NCBI GenBank assembly: GCA_958450325.1
Contig: OY288259.1
Span: forward strand, 22,066,734 to 22,130,733
Direction of reading: 5' to 3'
DNA length: 64,000 bases
Source of the DNA: Agrostemma githago
Taxonomy: Eukaryota; Streptophyta; Magnoliopsida; Caryophyllales; Caryophyllaceae
Part shown: in pieces, positions 61,448 through 64,000 of the stretch
How positions within the stretch are numbered: position 1 is the stretch's first letter
Layout of the letters: every line of letters begins with the position of its first letter
Position numbers and translations under genes: made by a program
The notes under the pieces: model-generated
Databases searched by the model: none
Told to the model about the DNA's origin: nothing
The model's input: only the letters and a program-made list of their open reading frames with translations

Positions 61448-64000
61448 TGTGGACATGACATAGGTTCACCCCGACGCTGTCAAGCACGGGTTTGGGTAGG
61501 CGAATGAATCTCGTGGTAAGATTGATCTCGGGTTGAAATTTAAATCGAAATAGGAGTTGCCACTGAACTTTGTGGGAGTTCGGACCCGTTCGAACCCACT
61601 CTATACTTAGGCGCATCGTGCACGAAGCACGACCCACCTTAGTACTAGAGCTTGTTCGGTTCGTCCCTTTGCATTACGATACCGATGCCGAGTTATCGTA
61701 TATCGTGTATCGAATGACTCTCGTATGCCAACGGTTTCGGGCATCCGGAAACCAATGGTTTTGAGTAAGGGGTGAGGGTACGTGTTGGGAAGTCCACGAA
61801 GAACACCCAACCCCGCCAGCTCTTAGCGGCCTCTACTAAGATATCGTTCGGTTTTCGTGTACGCGCGTTAGTAAGATGATTAAATGAAGTGCAAACAGCA
61901 TTTTTAGCTACGCATGTGAAATATGTGTTAAGCTACGTCATTTAATGCATCGAAAATTATGTCGAAGTTGAATTTAACATGCGATGTTCATTTTGGAAAG
62001 CGGTAAATGGCAAACATCGAAAGTAAATAAATTCGAAAATAAATTACAAGTTACACGGGCAGAAATACAACAGGAAATTACAATACTTGTACAAAGCGAA
62101 AATATAAATTGGTTAGCGACAGTAATGACGATCTATAAACAAACCCGTAAATAGAAAACAGACTTTAAACCGTAAACCGAATAAATGGACGAACTACGAT
62201 CGGGTACACATTGCATTGTGTATCGATCTGAGAACGGAGACTTTAATACGCGTCTAGCGTATGGGAGCAAAGCGTAGTGCTAGCTCGATCCCGGGCCTCG
62301 AAGTCTTGTCCCGACTTATCATAGCAACACGAGAATGTCTCGACCCGTCCTATATTGGATACGACTAAAGAGTCGTCAATATTAGGACTAGTCTTACGAG
62401 ACGTTGCTCAAAATCGCAAAGGTACCTAGATAATAACGGATGTAATGTATGGGTTTTGAATTATGAAACACGTGATTGAATTAACACGTGATGACTTAAA
62501 GTCGTAGAAATGTGCTGACGGGATTGTGTGTCACCGGTAGGCTCACGCCGGAGAGCTATGGAGGTCACTCGATCGAGTCATAGATGGGACTCGATCGAGT
62601 GCCCTTCGTGAGGAATCCCTGCCCATTTTTGAGGGGGTCACTCAATCGAGTGGCCTTTATGCACTCAATCGAATGCCCTCTGCAATAAATGAAGGACTTA
62701 TTTCGAATCAACCCATTTCGAAGGTTAATGATTTAAATCGAGAGATAATCGAGTCAAATGTAAATACTAATTAATTCACACTAATTCGACTCTCGATAAC
62801 TCATTATGTACGACACTCGACTATGAAACCAACATCAAACATTTTAGAGTGTTGTATTTAAAATCGGAGTTAATTGAATTAGAATGAATATCAGTTTCAT
62901 GCTAATTCGATTATCGACTCTCTTTAAGTGTGACATTTGACTACGGAGTCAACATCATACCTTTTGAGTGATATTTTTAAAAAAACGTCGAATGCACTTG
63001 ATAATAACGGACTTTGGACGGAATTTGTTATCGAACACACTTGATTCGAAAATTCGATTGTCGTCACAAACTTAGATCCATAGCGTTTTGATGTCGTAAT
63101 TTGGCTTTTAAAGCCTACGACTACCGATTTTGCGTCATCAAATGTTGCTCGAATCGATTTAAAATAGTTTTATTAAATACATGTACACGGTATTATATAA
63201 TACGGAAAGGTAAATAACGATAATAAAAATGTTCGATTGTTATTAAATGAGTTAGGGGCGATATTAAAATGAACAAGAACGTAAAGGCATTTTAGGGGGT
63301 TGACTCGCCTTAAACAACCAAATACGCAGGGTGACGGGACAAGCGACCGACAACTTGAGTGCGTTACTCTTGTATTTGTATTTCCTTATCCCGTCATCCT
63401 TTGTATTCGATACGTAAAAATACGAGAATTTTATAGTCGAGTTAGTAGTTAGCGTTACGATAAATAAAAGTTAGTATAACGATAAAATAAAAGTTAATAA
63501 TAGTTAGAAATAATTAGTATACGGAATTAGAAATAATTGTTTACACCCTCAACCTACATGCTTATGGTCTCGAAAATATGGGCTCGTTTAATGGCGGCGT
63601 AGGGACGGGAGCTTCGAGAATGTTGGGTGAGTTAAGGTGTGTATGGTTGTGGAGACAGTTTTCTCGATTGTCGGGAGGTTCGGTCTTGGGATGCTTTATG
63701 TGTGTGTATGGCTCTCGAAAATGGTGAAGGAGAGGATGCAAGTGTAGGTTAAAGGTTGGAAATGTTATGTGTTGTGAGGTAAAATGTAGTTTCTTGTGAT
63801 GGGTGGAATGAAAAGCCAGGGGGGTATTTATAGATTTTACCCCCCGGCTAGGGGTCACTCGATCGAGTGGCCGTAAATGCAGTCGATCGAGTGGCCTCAA
63901 AAAAGGGTGTCTATTCGTTTTTGGAGAGTCACTCGATCGAGTGGCCCTATGCTACTCGATCGAGTGGGTCTAGGTGGGTGAGTGTATTTAGGAAATGTTT
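61448..64000 (-). mobile_element. 3' LTR of a LARD-related element, cut by the window edge
   Basis: Starts TGTGGACATGACATAGG on plus, the inverse of the LARD LTR end, preceded by GTTAC rather than a primer-binding site, so this is the outer end of an element lying further right. It matches the LARD LTR in blocks (CACCCTCAACCTACATG at 63545, the GGGTGAGGGTACGTGTTGG segment near 61770) but is clearly diverged. It has four palindrome pairs and, on minus, TATA box TATAAATA (63832-63825). Confidence 0.85.
63825..63832 (-). promoter_or_regulatory. TATA box of the LARD-related LTR
   Basis: CTATAAATACCCC on minus, 24 bp downstream (in the minus sense) of the nearest palindrome pair at 63856-63893. 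Confidence 0.65.

Overview
The window looks like repeat-dense nuclear DNA of a flowering plant. It holds one spliced host gene with plant-type GT-AG introns, surrounded by Ty3/gypsy-type LTR retrotransposons, L1-type LINEs, hAT, Harbinger, Stowaway and Mutator MITEs, and Helitrons. A dicot, perhaps Caryophyllales, is my impression only; the species cannot be fixed from sequence alone.

Layout. 1-4691: 3' part and 3' LTR of an LTR element on +. 4692-5106: end of an older LTR. 5107-11193: a decayed Tat/Retand-like Ty3/gypsy element on - (LTR, gag, protease, cut-off RT), its gag interrupted by a 2134-bp solo LTR (TSD CCTGA). 11194-14122: unclassified DNA split by a second solo LTR (TSD ACAGC). 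14123-18593: AT-rich DNA with microsatellites, a tRNA-derived SINE, a Harbinger-type MITE and hAT-like elements. 18843-25519: the only convincing host gene, nine coding exons for a 347-aa TMEM33/Pom33-family membrane protein, with a Helitron in intron 5 and a Stowaway MITE in intron 8. 25810-46612: a tandem duplication whose first copy was later split by a complete 9985-bp non-coding LTR element (LARD-like, 27827-37811, TSD CATGG). The second copy carries a solo LTR (TSD GGTAG) where the first keeps a non-autonomous Tat-like element with large internal tandem arrays. 46783-58290: a chain of LINE copies from two lineages, joined through (TAA)n tracts. 58291-61447: nested hAT-like DNA. 61448-64000: an LTR on - related to the LARD LTR, cut by the window edge.

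The most unusual signals are three. (1) Paired short palindromes at about 21-bp spacing lie just upstream of the TATA box in three different LTRs; in the LARD some pairs show compensatory changes that fit 14-15-bp hairpins with 7-nt loops. (2) Successive LINE insertions of two lineages abut (TAA)n; one lineage lacks a recognisable AP endonuclease and has an N-terminal Cys/His finger and a C-terminal PD-(D/E)XK-like region. (3) The duplication, LTR and solo-LTR junctions are clear enough to order the events.

Counts of substitutions and repeat units were made by eye and are approximate.
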